This document shows positions 26,236 to 35,427 of a DNA stretch of 64,000 bases, piece by piece. A program made the position numbers and the translations under genes. The stretch comes from Actinomycetes bacterium (GTDB taxonomy: Bacteria; Actinomycetota; Actinomycetes; JAHEKZ01), in contig JAJAYZ010000041.1 of NCBI GenBank assembly GCA_027118455.1, forward strand, positions 1 through 64,000. Direction: 5' to 3'. The notes below the pieces were generated by a model. That model ran no database searches and had not been told where the DNA came from. It saw nothing but the letters and a program-made list of their open reading frames with translations. Positions within the stretch are counted from its first letter, which is position 1. Each line of letters starts with the position of its first letter.

Positions 26236-27180
26236 TCAGCTCACCCGGAGCCAGGCCTCCGATGCTGCAGCCACGTGGCGCACATCGGTACCGCAGCACC
26301 CACCGATGACGTGTATCCCGGGTATCCGGCTGCGCAGCGCGAGATACCCGCCAGCAAGGTCGGTCGGATCACCGTCGTCGAGCACCTCCATCTCGTCGAG
26401 CTCGGCGTGGCTCATCCGGGATGCGTTGGCCCGGTACGCGCCGATCCGGGACAGCCATGGTTCGTCCTGCTCGGGTAGCCCCGGAAGAACGTGGTCCGGA
26501 TGGGCGCAGTTGACCAGGAACCACGCGGGAGCCGACCCGGTGGCGGCGTCGACCTGTTCGATCGCCTCGCCGAGCGAGGAGCCGGAGGGGAGGCGCCCAT
26601 CTGTCTCAACGGTGAAGCCGATGACTGAGGGAATCCCGCGTTGGGCGGCTGCCGCGGCAACACCGACGCCTTCTTCGACATAGGAGAGCGTGAATGCGGT
26701 GACGAGGTCCGCGCCGGCGTCGGCGAGGTCGCCGACCTGCTGCCGGTGGTAATCGGCTGCCTCTGGCCCTGACATCGCCTTCCCCGGGACGTACCCGTCG
26801 CCACGCGGGCCGATGCATCCGCTGACGAGGACGCTTCCGGTCCCTTCCCACTCTTCCCGGAGCCCACCGCCGAGTGTCACTGCTTCGTGGGCGACCCGGC
26901 GCAGGTCGTCGCGGGAGTAGTCAAGCTGGGCGCCCCAGTCGGGATTGGCACGCCAGGTGGGCGTCTCGAGGACGTAGCCGGCGTTCGCCTGGGCAGCGAG
27001 CACCATGTAGTCACGGTAGTAGCGTCGAAAGCGTTCCTTGCCGGCATCGGTGTCGAGAAGGGGAAAGGCCGCGAAGGCTGGGAGATCCATCCCGTCCTCG
27101 AAGACCAGGACCGTCTCGAGTCCGCCGTCGGTGAGCATCAGGTTGTCGGGGATGAGGTCACCCGGGTGCTGAGTAGTCAT
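26236..27180 (-). CDS. mmuM: Homocysteine S-methyltransferase
   Basis: A 314-residue zinc-dependent methyltransferase. The opening MLTDGGLETVLVFEDGMDLP is the family's TDGGxET motif. Zinc-ligand cysteines are visible in FLVNCAHPDHV and in the C-terminal GGCCGTDVRH. Members methylate homocysteine to methionine using S-methylmethionine or SAM. It lacks the B12 and folate domains of MetH. It is flanked by a divergent or unrelated gene on each side and no S-methylmethionine transporter is present in the window. Confidence 0.9.
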   Translation of the reverse strand: MTTQHPGDLIPDNLMLTDGGLETVLVFEDGMDLPAFAAFPLLDTDAGKERFRRYYRDYMVLAAQANAGYVLETPTWRANPDWGAQLDYSRDDLRRVAHEAVTLGGGLREEWEGTGSVLVSGCIGPRGDGYVPGKAMSGPEAADYHRQQVGDLADAGADLVTAFTLSYVEEGVGVAAAAAQRGIPSVIGFTVETDGRLPSGSSLGEAIEQVDAATGSAPAWFLVNCAHPDHVLPGLPEQDEPWLSRIGAYRANASRMSHAELDEMEVLDDGDPTDLAGGYLALRSRIPGIHVIGGCCGTDVRHVAAASEAWLRVS

Positions 27181-27253
27181 GGTGGAGATTTCATCAGTTC
27201 CGCGGCTTCATTGCATGAGGATGACATGGGGACTTGGTGAGGATGGCCGGTTC

Positions 27254-29650
27254 TCACCGGTTGGAACCGCTGTGCCGACGCAGTGCCGCCAGGGCTAACT
27301 CAGCTATCTCGGGTGCGCTTATTCCGTGCGCTTGCTCAGTCCACATCCGCATCTGGTCATCACCGTGGCTGACTCGAAGGGTGGCCAAAGTCGTGAGCAC
27401 GGCGTCGACGTCTGGGCCGTAGCTGGGTCGCGCTGATGGGCCAAGCACCCAGGCGCCGACCACGGCAGCCGCGGGCGGCTCGCCCAGACTGGCCAGCAGC
27501 GGGACCATGTTGCGCAAGAAGGTGGTCAGGTGGGTGACGTTTCCCTGTCGAAGGAAGGTTCCGAGGACCTCGACGTAGGACGCGGCGGCGCCCTCGAGGT
27601 TGCCTCGCCTGGTTTCCAGAGCGGCCAGGACCGATTCCGCGATTCCTGCAACGAACCGGTTGCCGACGCTGTTGCCGAGGCGAACTGACTCCTGGAGGGG
27701 ACCATCGGCTGCGTTGGCGTCGATCTCAGCGAGTGCCTCTCCACGGGCGAAGGCCAGCCACGCTTGCTCGGAGGGCGCACAGGAAGCCGTGATCTCCGTG
27801 GGGTAACTGTCTAAGAGCCTGAGGGATTCGTCCGGACGTCCTTGGTAGAGCCAGGAGAGCGCAGCGTTCGTGAGTCCGATACCCACCATGCGGGGCTCAG
27901 CGCGCTCGACACCCAGGTCGATCAGGGCATGCGAGCACTCCTTCGCCCGCTCGAGGTCACCTTGGTAAATGGCGACGTCGGAGAGCACCTCCAACGCCCA
28001 ACCGCGCACGAGCGAGTCACTGTCGTTGAGCAGCAAATCCGACGACGCGGCCGCCTCGGCCAGCCGCCCCTCTTGCGCTGCCTGTGAGGCCAGGGCGGCC
28101 AGGATCGCTCCGTGACGCGCCGCTGGGCCAGCGACCGCTTCCGCCCAGCGTGCTGGCTCGCCCCAGAGTCGGGAGTACGCATAGAGATGCAGCGCTGCTG
28201 TCAGACGAACGGCGAGAGCCGGGTCATGGCGACGGGCCCAAGCGTGAGCAACGCGGGCTTCGTCGGCCATCCGTTCGAAGACCGAGGCAGCATGCGCCTC
28301 CTCGGCACCGCGCAGTTCGGCGTCCGCCCGCTCCAGCGTGCTAGTGACGAGCTCGGCATGACGTCGGACAGCTGCGATCAGAACACCAGAGTCGCCTCCG
28401 TTCAGCACGGCCTGGTGCACCGTGCGGAGCATCTGGAAACGTGGACCATCCGGCCCGACAACTGGGGATAGCAGCGACCGGTCGACCAGCTCCCGAACGA
28501 CAGACAACGCCTCACCGCCTTCACTGACAACCGCTACGGCGTCCAGGAGTGGGAAGGCCCCAGCAAAACTAGTGAGTGCGGTCAATGCTCGCGCCGCTCG
28601 CTCGTCGAGTCGGCTGATCGAACCGGTCACGAGCTGCTCCAGCGAACTATGACGTTGGGGCGTGCCGCGCTGTGCACCGGTAATGAGGTCGAGCCGGGCG
28701 TCGACCAGTGCCAGCAGGTCGTCGACCCCGAGGACAGCACTCATTCCGGCGAGCATCTCCAGGGCAAGCGGCAGGCGGTCGACCGCAAAGCTCAGCGCGT
28801 CCAGTTCCGTTGGCCTTGCCTCCCGAAGACTGCCGAGGGGCGCAAGGTCGCGGGCTCTGGCAGCCAAAAGCTCTCGTGCCGCTGAAGACGACAGCGGGAG
28901 CACCGGCCAGATCTGCTCTCGGGGGACGCCTAGCCGCTCTCTCGAGGTGACAACAACCGCCAGGCGACCTTGGTGATCGGTCAGCTCGGCACAGAACTGG
29001 GCGACCTCTGGAACGAGGTCGTCCGCATCGTCGAGCAGAAGAAGGGCATCAAGCCCGCTCAATGTCGACGGAAGTCTGCCGTGGGGCGATTCCACCGCCC
29101 GGGCGGCACGCGCAACCGCCGCGATGAGCTGCGCGGGACTCTCCAGCACGGTCAGGTCGACGACGATGGCACCGTCGGTGAACCTCCCGGCCGACTGAGC
29201 CACCACAGTGCGCGCCAGGGCTGTCTTACCAACTCCGCCTGGTCCAACCAGTGTGACGATGGCGCCCGGCTGGACGCGCTGCGCGAGCTCGTCCAGGTCG
29301 CGGCTGCGGCCAATGAGACCCAGGAAGGACGTTCGTTGGCCTTCGTCCTCGGTCACGGCGGCCGCAAGCTGGTAACCGCGGCCACGCACGGTTCGGACCA
29401 CGGTCTGCGCGTCGCCCGTGTCGCCTGTGGCGCGTCTGATCTCCTTGACCCGGGTCGTGAGGGCGGACTCAGAGACCCATTGGCCGCCCCAGACGGCTTC
29501 CAAGAGCTCCTGCTTCGGTACGACGCGGTCGCGGTTTTCTAGCAGGTGCACCAGGACGTCGAAGGCTTGCGGCTCGAGGTGCTGGACTCGGCCGTGCAGA
29601 GTCAGCACCCGGGCCGTGGCGTCAACGGTGCAGCCGGAGAAGGACAACAT
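27254..29650 (-). CDS. PhoB-type winged-helix/NB-ARC ATPase transcriptional regulator
   Basis: A protein of about 798 residues. N-terminal OmpR/PhoB DNA-binding domain (residues about 1-95: LEPQAFDVLVHLLENRDRVV, then KEIRRATGDTGDAQTVVRTV and RGRGYQLA), next an AAA/NB-ARC nucleotide-binding domain with the Walker A GPGGVGKTALARTV and Walker B LDALLLLDDADD, then a long alpha-helical tetratricopeptide-like region to the C-terminus. This is the AfsR/SARP-related signalling ATPase architecture, usually a cluster or global regulator. The frame extends to 29902, but ATG 29650 begins just before the winged helix. The target and ligand are unknown; it is single-copy here with no adjacent biosynthetic cluster. 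Confidence 0.85.
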   Translation of the reverse strand: MLSFSGCTVDATARVLTLHGRVQHLEPQAFDVLVHLLENRDRVVPKQELLEAVWGGQWVSESALTTRVKEIRRATGDTGDAQTVVRTVRGRGYQLAAAVTEDEGQRTSFLGLIGRSRDLDELAQRVQPGAIVTLVGPGGVGKTALARTVVAQSAGRFTDGAIVVDLTVLESPAQLIAAVARAARAVESPHGRLPSTLSGLDALLLLDDADDLVPEVAQFCAELTDHQGRLAVVVTSRERLGVPREQIWPVLPLSSSAARELLAARARDLAPLGSLREARPTELDALSFAVDRLPLALEMLAGMSAVLGVDDLLALVDARLDLITGAQRGTPQRHSSLEQLVTGSISRLDERAARALTALTSFAGAFPLLDAVAVVSEGGEALSVVRELVDRSLLSPVVGPDGPRFQMLRTVHQAVLNGGDSGVLIAAVRRHAELVTSTLERADAELRGAEEAHAASVFERMADEARVAHAWARRHDPALAVRLTAALHLYAYSRLWGEPARWAEAVAGPAARHGAILAALASQAAQEGRLAEAAASSDLLLNDSDSLVRGWALEVLSDVAIYQGDLERAKECSHALIDLGVERAEPRMVGIGLTNAALSWLYQGRPDESLRLLDSYPTEITASCAPSEQAWLAFARGEALAEIDANAADGPLQESVRLGNSVGNRFVAGIAESVLAALETRRGNLEGAAASYVEVLGTFLRQGNVTHLTTFLRNMVPLLASLGEPPAAAVVGAWVLGPSARPSYGPDVDAVLTTLATLRVSHGDDQMRMWTEQAHGISAPEIAELALAALRRHSGSNR

Positions 29651-29816
29651 TGGTGCCGAGTATTGCGCCTCGTACTGCTCAGTGGACAGCGATCGGGAGG
29701 AGCGGATTGACGCGACGAGTACGAGAAAGTCGTCAAACGAGGGCTTCGGTGACACACGCGCCTGAGGGAGAGTGCGTAGGATGCGTCCCGGCACCAGCCG
29801 ACGTAGAGAGGTCAAC

Positions 29817-30092
29817 ATGAGCACCGAACAACCCATGGGACAACCCGCACTTCCGCCGGATGTGAACTCCAAGAAGATCCTCTGCGGGGTCATGGGGATC
29901 ATCCTCGGCGGCTTCGGAATTCACCGTTTCCTGCTGGGAGACACCTCCGGAGGCATCATTCGCATCGTGATCACCGTCTTCACCTGCGGGATCGGTTCGA
30001 TCATCGGCCTGATCGAGGGGATCATCTACCTCACCAAGTCCGACGCGGAGTTCTACCAGACGTACATGGTGGAGAAGAAAGACTGGTTCTAG
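29817..30092 (+). CDS. TM2-domain membrane protein
   Basis: A 91-residue protein starting MSTEQPMGQPALPPDV. It contains the TM2 pattern: a first helix with the conserved GGFGIHRFLLGD turn after LCGVMGIILG, and a second helix near VITVFTCGIGSIIGLIEGI, with the short loop containing FGIHRF. TM2 proteins are small membrane proteins of unknown role. ATG 29817 is preferred to the upstream 29772; a GAGAGG lies before it (29804-29809). Confidence 0.9.
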   Translation: MSTEQPMGQPALPPDVNSKKILCGVMGIILGGFGIHRFLLGDTSGGIIRIVITVFTCGIGSIIGLIEGIIYLTKSDAEFYQTYMVEKKDWF

Positions 30093-30199
30093 GCAGAACT
30101 GGCAGGTCCTTCGGCCGTTGTCCGTCGCTGTGCGGTGCGGTTCCCTGGCGGCAGAGCCAACGTCATAGGTGACGTCGGTCCAATCGGGGAGCGTGCGAG

Positions 30200-31636
30200 A
30201 TGACAACGCCTGCGCCAGTTCAGCGAGAGAACCCAGCAAGCAGTTCGACCGCCCCTCGGATGAGGCTGCCGCAGAGCACCGCTTTGATCGTCGGCACCAT
30301 CATCGGGGTCGGGATCTTCAACCTTCCCGGGTCGTTGGCGGCCTATGGGCCGATCAGCCTGGTGGCCATGGCCCTGACGACTGTCGGTGCCCTCGCCCTG
30401 GCAGTGTTGTTCGCGAGAACGTCGCGCCGGCTCCCTGCCGATGGCGGGCCGTACGCTTACGCGCGAGCCGCTTTCGGAAACGCAACGGGCTTCTCCAATG
30501 CCTGGCTCTACTGGATCACCGCGTGGTCAGGGAACGCCGCGATCGTTGTCGGGTGGGTGTTCTACGTCCAGTACTTCCTTGCCGAGTACTGGGATCTTGG
30601 CTGGATGGTGGTGATCGCTGGTACCGACGTCAATCTGCTGGCGATCAGCCTCTGTCTCGTCGGGCTCTGGCTTCCGGCGGCGATCAATGCGAGCGGGATC
30701 AAGAACATGGCGTCCTTCCAGTATTGGACGTCGATCATCAAGTTCGTCCCGTTGGCCATCATGTCGACCATCGGGCTGCTGTACTTCTCGACCGGGAACC
30801 TCACGCCGTTCAACGTCAGCGGTGAGTCAACAATGGCGGCCATCGGCGGGGCGATGGCGCTGTGCCTCTTCAGCTACCTCGGTGTGGAGACGGCGGCAGT
30901 CGCTGCCGGTCGGGTCGAGGATCCGGACCGCAACGTCCCACGCGCGACTATCTTCGGAACGCTTGCGGCGGCGATCGTCTACCTGCTCTCCCTCTTGGCG
31001 GTGTTTGGCATCGTCGGGAGCCCCGCTCTCAGCGAGTCCACCGCCCCATTCTCCACAGCGTTCGGTGAGATGTGGGGGCCTTGGGCGAGCCAGGCCGCTG
31101 CCGTTGCCGTAATCATCTCCGGCTTCGGTGCTTTGGTCGGCTGGACCATGATCTGCGCCGAAATGCCCATGGCTGCAGCCCGAGACGGCGTGTTCCCGGC
31201 TAGGTTTGCGCACCTGTCGCGTCGCCAGATGCCGGTATTCGGCATCGTGATGAGCACCCTGCTTGCCTCGGTAGCGATGGTCGTCTCGTTCATCGGCAAC
31301 GCCGGCTACGAGGTATTCAACGTCCTCCTCTACATGTCCGGAATCACAGCAGCGATTCCTTACGCGTTCTCCGCACTCGCGCAGCTGAAATGGCGTTTCG
31401 CTGACCACCGGAAGCTGCACACTCCGCGGTTTGTCAGGGACGTGACCGTTGCCCTTGTTGCGCTAATATTCTCACTGCTCTTCATCTGGTTCTCGCGGAT
31501 TACGGGGGAGCCATTCCTGAAGGAGTTTGCGCCGTTCATCATGGCTGGCGTGGCCTTCCTCGTCGGGATCCCGGTCTACCTCGCCCAGCGTGACCAGATG
31601 GCCGAACCCGAACCAGTGCCCGAGTACCGCAACTGA
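30200..31636 (+). CDS. APC-superfamily amino-acid permease/antiporter
   Basis: A 478-residue transporter with about 12 hydrophobic segments. The N-terminal ALIVGTIIGVGIFNLPGSLA is the GxGIF substrate-site motif of the APC family, and FSYLGVETAAVAAGRVEDPDRNVPRA is typical of basic amino acid/polyamine antiporters (ArcD-like). The terminal region reaches EPFLKEFAPFIMAGVAFLVGI before a short charged tail. Substrate cannot be fixed; linkage to the histidine-degradation-type enzyme 61 bases downstream would fit histidine or glutamate-related uptake. Confidence 0.88.
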   Translation: MTTPAPVQRENPASSSTAPRMRLPQSTALIVGTIIGVGIFNLPGSLAAYGPISLVAMALTTVGALALAVLFARTSRRLPADGGPYAYARAAFGNATGFSNAWLYWITAWSGNAAIVVGWVFYVQYFLAEYWDLGWMVVIAGTDVNLLAISLCLVGLWLPAAINASGIKNMASFQYWTSIIKFVPLAIMSTIGLLYFSTGNLTPFNVSGESTMAAIGGAMALCLFSYLGVETAAVAAGRVEDPDRNVPRATIFGTLAAAIVYLLSLLAVFGIVGSPALSESTAPFSTAFGEMWGPWASQAAAVAVIISGFGALVGWTMICAEMPMAAARDGVFPARFAHLSRRQMPVFGIVMSTLLASVAMVVSFIGNAGYEVFNVLLYMSGITAAIPYAFSALAQLKWRFADHRKLHTPRFVRDVTVALVALIFSLLFIWFSRITGEPFLKEFAPFIMAGVAFLVGIPVYLAQRDQMAEPEPVPEYRN

Positions 31637-31697
31637 CTTCAGGTGCTGGTCGGTGAGGCCGGATGAGGACCTGGTCCGTCGTTGTAGTCTCCAGCGC

Positions 31698-33218
31698 ATG
31701 GAACTCGTCGAGTGCGTGCCCAACTTCTCCGAGGGGCGTCGCCCCGAGGTCATCTCCGCGATCTCCGAAGCGATTGCCTCCGTCGCAGGCGTCACCATTC
31801 TCGATGTGTCATCGGACCCGAGCCACAACCGAACGGTCGTCACCTTCGTGGCACCGAAAGACGTAGCGGCGGGAGCCGCCTTCGCTGGCATCGCGAAGGC
31901 GAGCGAGCTGATTGACCTGACATGCCATGAAGGTGAGCACCCGCGAATAGGTGCCACCGACGTTTGTCCGTTCATTCCACTCGAGGGCACTTCGATGCAG
32001 GAGTGCATCGAGTTGGCCCGAGCCCTAGGGCAACGTGTGGGTAACGAGCTGGCAATCCCGGTGTTTCTGTATGAGCGGGCAGCCACGCGACCAGACCGTG
32101 AGAACTTGGTCAACGTCCGTCGGGGCGGATTCGAGCTGGCGCTGACGGACATCGGCAGCAATCCGGAACGCGTTCCGGACTTTGGCCCGGATGCGACGCA
32201 TCCGACTTCCGGCGCCACCATTATCGGGGCCCGCCCCTTCCTGGTTGCCTACAACGTCTACCTGGGTGGCGCCGAGAACCTGCCAGTGGCCAAGGAGGTC
32301 GCCAAGGCGGTGCGGGGCTCGAGCGGCGGACTTCGCTACGTCAAGGGTCTGGGACTCGAGGTCGACGGTCAGGCGCAGGTCTCGATGAACCTGGTCGACA
32401 CCGACCAGACACCATTGCATCGCGCCTACGACATGGTGCGGATGGAAGCTGGGGCGCGCGGTGTCTTAACGACTGGTAGCGAGTTGGTTGGCCTTGTCCC
32501 CGAGAAGGTGCTCTTCGAGACGGCGGCACGCCACATTGGCCTTCGCGACTTCTCCACCGAGATGGTGCTGGAACACCAGGTGAGGGCGGCGTCAAGCAAG
32601 CAGGCTTCCATGGATGACTTCGTGGCGAGCGTGGCTGGAAGCTCTCCGGTTCCTGGTGGTGGCAGCGTCAGCGCTCTTGCCGGGCAGTTGGCGGCGGCGT
32701 TGGCCCAGATGGTGGCTGGTCTCACCGTTGGCCGTAAGAAGTACGTTGAGGTTGAGGGGGAGCTGCAAGAGGTCGCCCACGTTGCGGGAGCACTCGGTGA
32801 ACGCCTCGGCGCGTTGGTTCAGGAGGACGCCGACGCCTACGGTTTGGTGAGCGCCGCCTACAAGATGCCCAAGGATGACGATGCTGCTGCGGCTGAGCGC
32901 GACGAGGCGATCCAAAAGGCCCTCACCAAGGCTGCGGAGGTGCCCCTCGAGACGGCCAGGGCGTGCAGCGACGTCGCGCGCCTGGCCATCACCTGCGCCG
33001 CGAAGGGGAACGTCAACACCGTCAGCGACGCTGGAGTCGCAGCGCTCCTCGCTGAAGCCGCGTGTCGCGGCGCGGCGTACAACGTCCAGATCAACGTCGC
33101 GTCTCTGGCTGACCGCTCGACGGGTGAGGCGCTAGCCGAGGAGGTCAACGCGTTGGTCGACGCTACGCGTGGCTGGGCCGCGGAAGCAACAGCACGCGTC
33201 GAGGCGGCCATCGCCTAG
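31698..33218 (+). CDS. Bifunctional glutamate formimidoyltransferase/formimidoyl-THF cyclodeaminase
   Basis: A 506-residue fusion. The N-terminal formiminotransferase part opens MELVECVPNFSEGRRPEVI with FLYERAATRPDREN and GARPFLVAYNVYLG; the C-terminal cyclodeaminase part begins near residue 305 with SMDDFVASVAGSSPVPGGGSV and ends in a helical bundle. The enzyme moves a formimino group from formiminoglutamate to tetrahydrofolate, then makes methenyl-THF and ammonia. Most bacterial histidine-degrading operons carry hutH, hutU and hutI next to it; none is in this window. Start ATG 31698 follows the permease by 61 bases. Confidence 0.92.
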   Translation: MELVECVPNFSEGRRPEVISAISEAIASVAGVTILDVSSDPSHNRTVVTFVAPKDVAAGAAFAGIAKASELIDLTCHEGEHPRIGATDVCPFIPLEGTSMQECIELARALGQRVGNELAIPVFLYERAATRPDRENLVNVRRGGFELALTDIGSNPERVPDFGPDATHPTSGATIIGARPFLVAYNVYLGGAENLPVAKEVAKAVRGSSGGLRYVKGLGLEVDGQAQVSMNLVDTDQTPLHRAYDMVRMEAGARGVLTTGSELVGLVPEKVLFETAARHIGLRDFSTEMVLEHQVRAASSKQASMDDFVASVAGSSPVPGGGSVSALAGQLAAALAQMVAGLTVGRKKYVEVEGELQEVAHVAGALGERLGALVQEDADAYGLVSAAYKMPKDDDAAAAERDEAIQKALTKAAEVPLETARACSDVARLAITCAAKGNVNTVSDAGVAALLAEAACRGAAYNVQINVASLADRSTGEALAEEVNALVDATRGWAAEATARVEAAIA

Positions 33219-33315
33219 CGATTACGCCTGAACGAGCGGGCTTCGTAGTCAGGGTTGACGGCTCGACAACCACGACCTGAGATGGACGAGTGTCCAGTTG
33301 CTGACCTCGGTCACC

Positions 33316-34120
33316 TCACCCTTGAATGCCCCCATCACCTTCGAGCTCTAGGCGATCGAGCCAGTCGTCCACGAGCGTGCGAAACACGGCCGGGCGTTCG
33401 ACGCGGCCAAGCTGGTGACCCCCGAGATCGATGACGGCGTAGGTAGCGCCAGGTAGCTCATCGACCAACCTTCCAGCCGAACGAAAGCCGACCGTTGAGT
33501 CCTGTCGACCGGTGAGGATCAGGCTCGGTCCGTGGAAGGGGCGACCTGGTTCGGCTGCTGCTCCGGTGAGCAGGCATGTCGCCGGATCGGATCGACTCCA
33601 GCATGCGGCGCTCGTGCCTGACGAGAGCCTTTGGGATCCATTCTTCGTCGGGGGCGAGGTCGGTGAAGATGGAGAGGTCTGCGAAGAGGGTGACGTTTTC
33701 TTCGGTGTCGCGGCTGCCGTCGGCTGCTGGCGCGTCCGGGATCAGCCAGGCAATCCCGAGCAGTTGCTCGCGCATCGTTCGCAGAACTCCGAGCGCAAGG
33801 TAGCCGCCGTAGGAGCTGCCCAGCACGGCGAGTCGGCCGTCCGGGACGACCGTGCTGATGAACCCCTGCACGATCTCGAGCATCTGGGTCTGGGTCGAGA
33901 GCCACTCGGGGGCCGGCGTCTTGCCGTGTCCCGGCAGGTCGAGGTAGATGCGCTGCCACCCCTTGCGTTTGTCGAAGACCGGCTCGAGGTCGTCGATCAT
34001 GTAGCGGCGGTCGCATGACCAGCCATGCATGAGGAGCACCGGCCTTCCCGCACCGCGTACTTCAAAGTTTACCGAGATCCCCTGAAGAGTTACCTGCGTG
34101 CGGCCAGTCTGCTCTGCCAT
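33316..34120 (-). pseudogene. Alpha/beta hydrolase with internal deletion and frameshift
   Basis: The first frame (from ATG 34120 or 34126) gives an alpha/beta hydrolase fold with oxyanion region VLLMHGWSCDRR and nucleophile elbow AVLGSSYGGYLALG. Near 33575-33585 the frame breaks. The rest is in a second frame: FHGPSLILTGRQDSTVGFRS with the acid residue, then VIDLGGHQLGRVERPAVF with the catalytic histidine, ending at TGA 33316-33318. About 25 residues normally found between SGDMPA and the GPSLILTG strand are absent, so a short deletion caused the shift. All three catalytic residues survive but not in one chain. A consensus error cannot be excluded. Confidence 0.75.
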
Positions 34121-34129
34121 CATCAACCC

Positions 34130-34945
34130 GTGACTATTAACACGCCAGCCACGTCCAAACCGCGTCGCGCTCTCGTCTGGTGGGGGGCTGGCCTGATGAT
34201 CCTAGGCGTGGTCCTGGCGATTGTCGGCGGAGCCTTCTTCATCGGAACTGCGGGTAGCAGGGTGATAGCGACCTTCACCGCCCCGGTGCGCGCAACTCCA
34301 GCCGACTTCACCGTTGACTTGGATGAGGGCACTTACGTCGTCTACGAGGTCACGGGAGTAGCGCGAGGCTCCGGGCCGATGAACACAAGGCGAGCGGGCT
34401 CGGTCACCATCACGCCGAGCGCGATCCAGGTCGTCAGCGCATCTGGGGCACCGGTTCCGGTGGAGACGATGGGTCTCACTGAGACAGTTGACCGCAACAA
34501 CGAGACGTTTACGGGTGCAGCTCGTTTCACCGTCGTCGAGCCCGGCGTTCACCGCATCAAGGTGCTCGGTAACGGTCAACGGATCATCGTGGCGCCGAGT
34601 ATCGCCGGCTCATTCGGTAGCGCACTCGCTTGGCTTGGACTGGTTGGCATTGGCGCATTAGTGTCCGTCATCGGTCTCGTGCTTTTGATCGTCGGATTCG
34701 TCCGAGGTCGCCGACCTGCTGGGGTGGCCGTTGCTGCCGGAGGTGCGGCAGCACCTGTTGCGGATCCGTGGAACGCCCCAGGCGTGGTTGCGGCTCCAGC
34801 GCCAGCTTTGCCGGCAGTTGCGTCCCCGGTTGAAACACCGGTCGCAACACCGGCGGTGGCACCTCCCGGTTGGTTCCCCGATCCCAAGGGCGAGGCACGG
34901 CTGCGCTGGTGGGACGGCGGGCAGTGGACCGACAACGTCTCCTGA
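34130..34945 (+). CDS. DUF2510 membrane protein
   Basis: A protein of about 271 residues starting at GTG 34130. The first membrane segment (LVWWGAGLMILGVVLAIVGG) is followed by an external beta-rich domain (TPADFTVDLDEGTYVVYEV to APSIAGSFG), then a pair of close hydrophobic segments (ALAWLGLVGIGALVSVIGL, LLIVGFVRG). After an Ala/Pro-rich linker comes a C-terminal DUF2510 motif, PPGWFPDPKGEARLRWWDGG, a short domain often found at either end of actinobacterial membrane proteins. Function unknown. It diverges from the hydrolase pseudogene. Confidence 0.85.
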   Translation: MTINTPATSKPRRALVWWGAGLMILGVVLAIVGGAFFIGTAGSRVIATFTAPVRATPADFTVDLDEGTYVVYEVTGVARGSGPMNTRRAGSVTITPSAIQVVSASGAPVPVETMGLTETVDRNNETFTGAARFTVVEPGVHRIKVLGNGQRIIVAPSIAGSFGSALAWLGLVGIGALVSVIGLVLLIVGFVRGRRPAGVAVAAGGAAAPVADPWNAPGVVAAPAPALPAVASPVETPVATPAVAPPGWFPDPKGEARLRWWDGGQWTDNVS

Positions 34946-34969
34946 GGGCAACTGCCAGAAGCGCGGCGC

Positions 34970-35344
34970 TTACTGCTTCTGCAGGCTCACCCGTAGCGGA
35001 TCTGGGCCGGCGGCGTTGATCGAGACGATCACCTGACATGCGTCAGGTGATGTCAGGGGGAGCGGCAGTCGTTTGAAGTCAAGGCCGATGGCCGGGAACC
35101 ACGAGCCGCTGACCGCCTTGACATCGGTCCCCGCGGCACAGCTGACCACCCAGGCCACCGCTCCATCAGTTTCGGAGCGAGACTTCAAGCGCAACGCCAG
35201 CGGTTGGCTGAGCGTCACATCAATGACCTTGACGGACTCGCCAGTGGCAGTGCGGGTGGCGACGGTAGTCCAGGTTGCCGCGTGGGCGGTAGGTACGAGA
35301 ACCATCGTGCCCGCGACAGCCGTGGCAATGACAAGTCTTCTCAT
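34970..35344 (-). CDS. Secreted protein of unknown function
   Basis: A 124-residue protein with a signal peptide (MRRLVIATAVAGTMVLVPTAHAA, cleavage after AHA) and a beta-rich body containing VAWVVSCAAGTDV and SPDACQVIVS, whose two cysteines could pair. No conserved domain is recognised. It converges with the DUF2510 gene (25 bases between stops) and lies upstream of the peroxiredoxin gene in the opposite sense to its own neighbours' spacing, so operon membership is unclear. Confidence 0.7.
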   Translation of the reverse strand: MRRLVIATAVAGTMVLVPTAHAATWTTVATRTATGESVKVIDVTLSQPLALRLKSRSETDGAVAWVVSCAAGTDVKAVSGSWFPAIGLDFKRLPLPLTSPDACQVIVSINAAGPDPLRVSLQKQ

Positions 35345-35427
35345 GGCAGCCTCCGTTCCACAGGGTAGTCGCGATGCCGGTCACAGGTGGGCGATTGGCC
35401 ATTCACTGACCGGTCGTGCGGCGGTAG

